NCBI GenBank assembly: GCA_903892335.1
Contig: CAITID010000236.1
Location: 1-15,170, forward strand
Direction of reading: 5' to 3'
Length of the DNA stretch: 15,170 nt
DNA from: an uncultured Actinomycetes bacterium
GTDB taxonomy: Bacteria > Actinomycetota > Actinomycetes > Nanopelagicales > Nanopelagicaceae
The translations under genes were made by a program, and so were the position numbers. This document shows positions 13,894-15,170 of this stretch, piece after piece. Under the pieces are notes generated by a model. That model was not told where the DNA came from. It ran no database searches and was given only the letters and a program-made list of their open reading frames with translations. Numbering within the stretch: position 1 is the first letter of the stretch; each line of letters begins with the position of its first letter.

Positions 13894-14097
13894 ATGGAAG
13901 GCACACTCAACCTGGTCGGTTATGGCCTATCTGCAATCGGACCTGCAATCGCAACTGGCATGATCTTCGCTGCTTATATCAGCGGTGTAGCACGCCAACC
14001 AGAGGCACGTTCAGTATTGCAACCGATCGCATTCCTAGGCTTTGCACTTGCAGAAGCTTTGGCACTGTTCGGTCTAGTTCTAGCTTTCGTTCTCTAG
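13894..14097 (+). CDS. atpE: ATP synthase Fo subunit c
   Basis: This 67-residue hairpin of two membrane helices builds the rotating c-ring. Helix 1 is about 5-29, the polar loop carries RQPEAR (34-39), and helix 2 (about 44-66) holds the proton-binding E54 in FALAEALALFG. The residue after the glutamate is alanine and not Ser/Thr, so the sodium-ion signature is absent and proton use is expected. The helix 1 packing motif, usually G-x-G-x-G, reads GPAIATGMIFA (16-26), so two or three glycines are alanines. The protein is shorter than the mycobacterial c subunit (81). AAGGA is six bases before the ATG. The gene is followed by tandem in-frame stops TAG TAA. Confidence 0.96.
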   Translation: MEGTLNLVGYGLSAIGPAIATGMIFAAYISGVARQPEARSVLQPIAFLGFALAEALALFGLVLAFVL

Positions 14098-14113
14098 TAA
14101 AAAACTTTTACTA
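14095..14113 (+). repeat. Perfect inverted repeat across the atpE stop codon
   Basis: TAGTAAAA (14095-14102) and TTTTACTA (14106-14113) are exact inverted repeats with a three-base AAC loop, starting on the atpE stop codon and ending three bases before the atpF ATG. The AU-only pairing (apart from one G-C) makes a weak hairpin. It may mark an RNA end or processing point, or only hold the atpF start. Confidence 0.7.
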
Positions 14114-14116
14114 ATT

Positions 14117-14656
14117 ATGGCAATTAGAACCCTAAGTAACTTTGCAGCAGGTGAGGCGGCCAACCCGCTAATTCCGCATACCGCTGAATTAATAGTTGGC
14201 TTTATCGCCTTTTCTTTGTTGTTCTTAGTTCTTCGCTCAAAAGTTGTGCCAATGTTTGAGAAAGCATTTGCCGAACGAACCGATGCAATTTCTGGCGGCA
14301 TCGAACGCGCCGAAAAAGCACAACGAGAAGCTGAGATTGCACTTGCAAAATACACCTCTCAGTTATCTGATGCTCAAGGTGAAGCACAAAAGATTCGTGA
14401 AGAGGCTCGTGTGCAAGGAGCAGGGATCATTGAAGATCTGCGCACCAAGGCACAAGAAGAAGCTGCACGAATTACTGCTGCTGCTGTTGCATCGATTGAA
14501 GCCGAGCGCCAACAAGCAATTACCTCACTTCGTAATGAAGTAGGAACTCTTGCTACTGAACTTGCTTCCAAGATTGTCGGAGAAGCCTTAGATGACCAGG
14601 TCCGTCAATCCCGAATCGTTGATCGCTTTATTGCAGATCTAGAGAAGAGTAAGTAA
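14117..14656 (+). CDS. atpF: ATP synthase Fo subunit b
   Basis: This 179-residue subunit is the peripheral stalk that keeps F1 from rotating. One membrane helix (about 24-39) anchors it. A long charged Ala/Glu/Lys-rich segment (about 48-135) should form the dimeric helical stalk, and the C-terminal end (about 136-179) binds subunit delta. Length is typical of unfused b. There is no Shine-Dalgarno sequence before the ATG. Its 19-base distance from the atpE stop and the hairpin in the gap suggest coupling with or re-initiation after atpE. That would help keep b at two copies against many c. Confidence 0.94.
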   Translation: MAIRTLSNFAAGEAANPLIPHTAELIVGFIAFSLLFLVLRSKVVPMFEKAFAERTDAISGGIERAEKAQREAEIALAKYTSQLSDAQGEAQKIREEARVQGAGIIEDLRTKAQEEAARITAAAVASIEAERQQAITSLRNEVGTLATELASKIVGEALDDQVRQSRIVDRFIADLEKSK

Positions 14657-14658
14657 TT

Positions 14659-15170
14659 ATGAAAATTCTGGGCGGCACCAGTCGAGTTTCAGTACTCGCA
14701 CTGCGCAAAGCATTAGAAGAAAAGGTGAATAACCTTTCGGCTAACGATGCTGCCCAATTTTCTAATGATCTCTTCACAATTCTTACCGTTCTAAGCAAAT
14801 CAGTTGGCATGCGTAGAGCACTTACTGATAATGCTCGCGATGCTGGCGCTAAAGCAGAGTTAATTTCAAATCTTTTTGGGAAAAATATTTCAGCTACCGC
14901 GCAATCAATCTTGGCTTTGGCAGCATCACTGCGTTGGTCTAATCCATCTGAGTTGGCCGATGCGATTGAACAATTAGCGGTTGAGGCAGAGAGTTTTGTA
15001 GCAGATAAAAACAATGAGCTAGATCAAGTTGAAGACCAACTATTTAATTTTGCCCAAGTGTTAACTGCTAACCCAGAGCTGCGTCAGGCATTAAATACCG
15101 CAGCAGATTCTGATTCTGGCAAGGTGGCATTACTGGAATCAATTGTTAAAGGTAAGTACGCAAATTCAAC
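14659..15170 (+). CDS. atpH: ATP synthase F1 subunit delta, 3' end beyond window
   Basis: An open frame of 170 codons starts at ATG 14659, two bases after the atpF stop, and continues past the window edge. It begins MKILGGTSRVSVLALRKALE, close to the start of actinobacterial delta (OSCP-type) subunits, and has a helical N-terminal domain with SNDLFTILTVLSKSVGMRRAL at about 36-56. Position after atpF confirms the call. It starts directly with the delta domain, so it is not the long b'-delta fusion found in mycobacteria. Delta joins the stalk to the top of the alpha3beta3 head. The expected length is about 260-270 residues, so roughly one third is missing. Confidence 0.9.
   Translation, partial: MKILGGTSRVSVLALRKALEEKVNNLSANDAAQFSNDLFTILTVLSKSVGMRRALTDNARDAGAKAELISNLFGKNISATAQSILALAASLRWSNPSELADAIEQLAVEAESFVADKNNELDQVEDQLFNFAQVLTANPELRQALNTAADSDSGKVALLESIVKGKYANS

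Noticed and set aside
14628..15014. Minus-strand open frame of 128 codons near the window end
   Set aside because: It lies opposite atpH, which is supported by position, start and conserved N-terminus.
1..15170. Search for a mobile, defence or otherwise undescribed multi-gene system
   Set aside because: Every gene-sized frame is accounted for by conserved core genes in a known actinobacterial order; no foreign composition, transposase, array or orphan cassette is visible.

Overview
The window is a densely packed stretch of actinobacterial core chromosome, all genes on the + strand. From upstream to downstream it holds the argS 3' end, lysA, hom, thrC, thrB, rho, rpmE, prfA, prmC, a Sua5-family gene, glyA, a wecA/rfe-type transferase, an atpI-like gene, an AtpZ-like gene, atpB, atpE, atpF and the 5' part of atpH. 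As I recall it, this order follows Mycobacterium tuberculosis Rv1292-Rv1307, with glyA and the AtpZ-like gene added. Base composition looks far lower in G+C than most Actinobacteria (about the low forties by eye, not computed). Intergenic gaps are short, and 14 of 17 stop codons are TAA with no TGA. A streamlined, low-GC freshwater actinobacterium (acI / Nanopelagicales type, such as Planktophila or Nanopelagicus) fits best, but this is inference from layout and composition only.

Region 1 (1-4757) is the aspartate-family amino acid block. lysA makes lysine from diaminopimelate. hom, thrC and thrB carry aspartate semialdehyde through homoserine and phosphohomoserine to threonine. Spacing is 6-18 bases, so it reads as one operon. 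Region 2 (4758-6984) holds rho, with its own probable promoter and a leader of about 130 bases, and then rpmE behind a structured leader. A textbook intrinsic terminator (6991-7038) closes it. Region 3 (7087-9709) is a translation block: release factor RF1, the methyltransferase PrmC that modifies its GGQ loop, and a Sua5/TsaC-family protein whose key motifs look eroded. Region 4 (9760-12216) holds glyA (one-carbon metabolism) and a wecA-type polyprenyl-phosphate sugar-phosphate transferase. Region 5 (12216-15170) starts the F1Fo ATP synthase operon: two small assembly-type membrane proteins, then subunits a, c, b and delta. The delta gene runs off the window end.

No intergenic stretch exceeds about 205 bases. 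I see no tRNA, rRNA, CRISPR array, insertion sequence, phage gene or integration site, and nothing I would call a new multi-gene system. The material worth a second look is at small scale: a Sua5-family protein that has lost its nucleotide- and threonine-site signatures, an Asn/Arg-rich disordered insert in Rho, alanine replacements in the c-subunit packing motif, paired CTAG elements before rpmE and atpE, a perfect 19-base inverted repeat across the atpE stop codon, and hairpins in the rpmE and atpB leaders.
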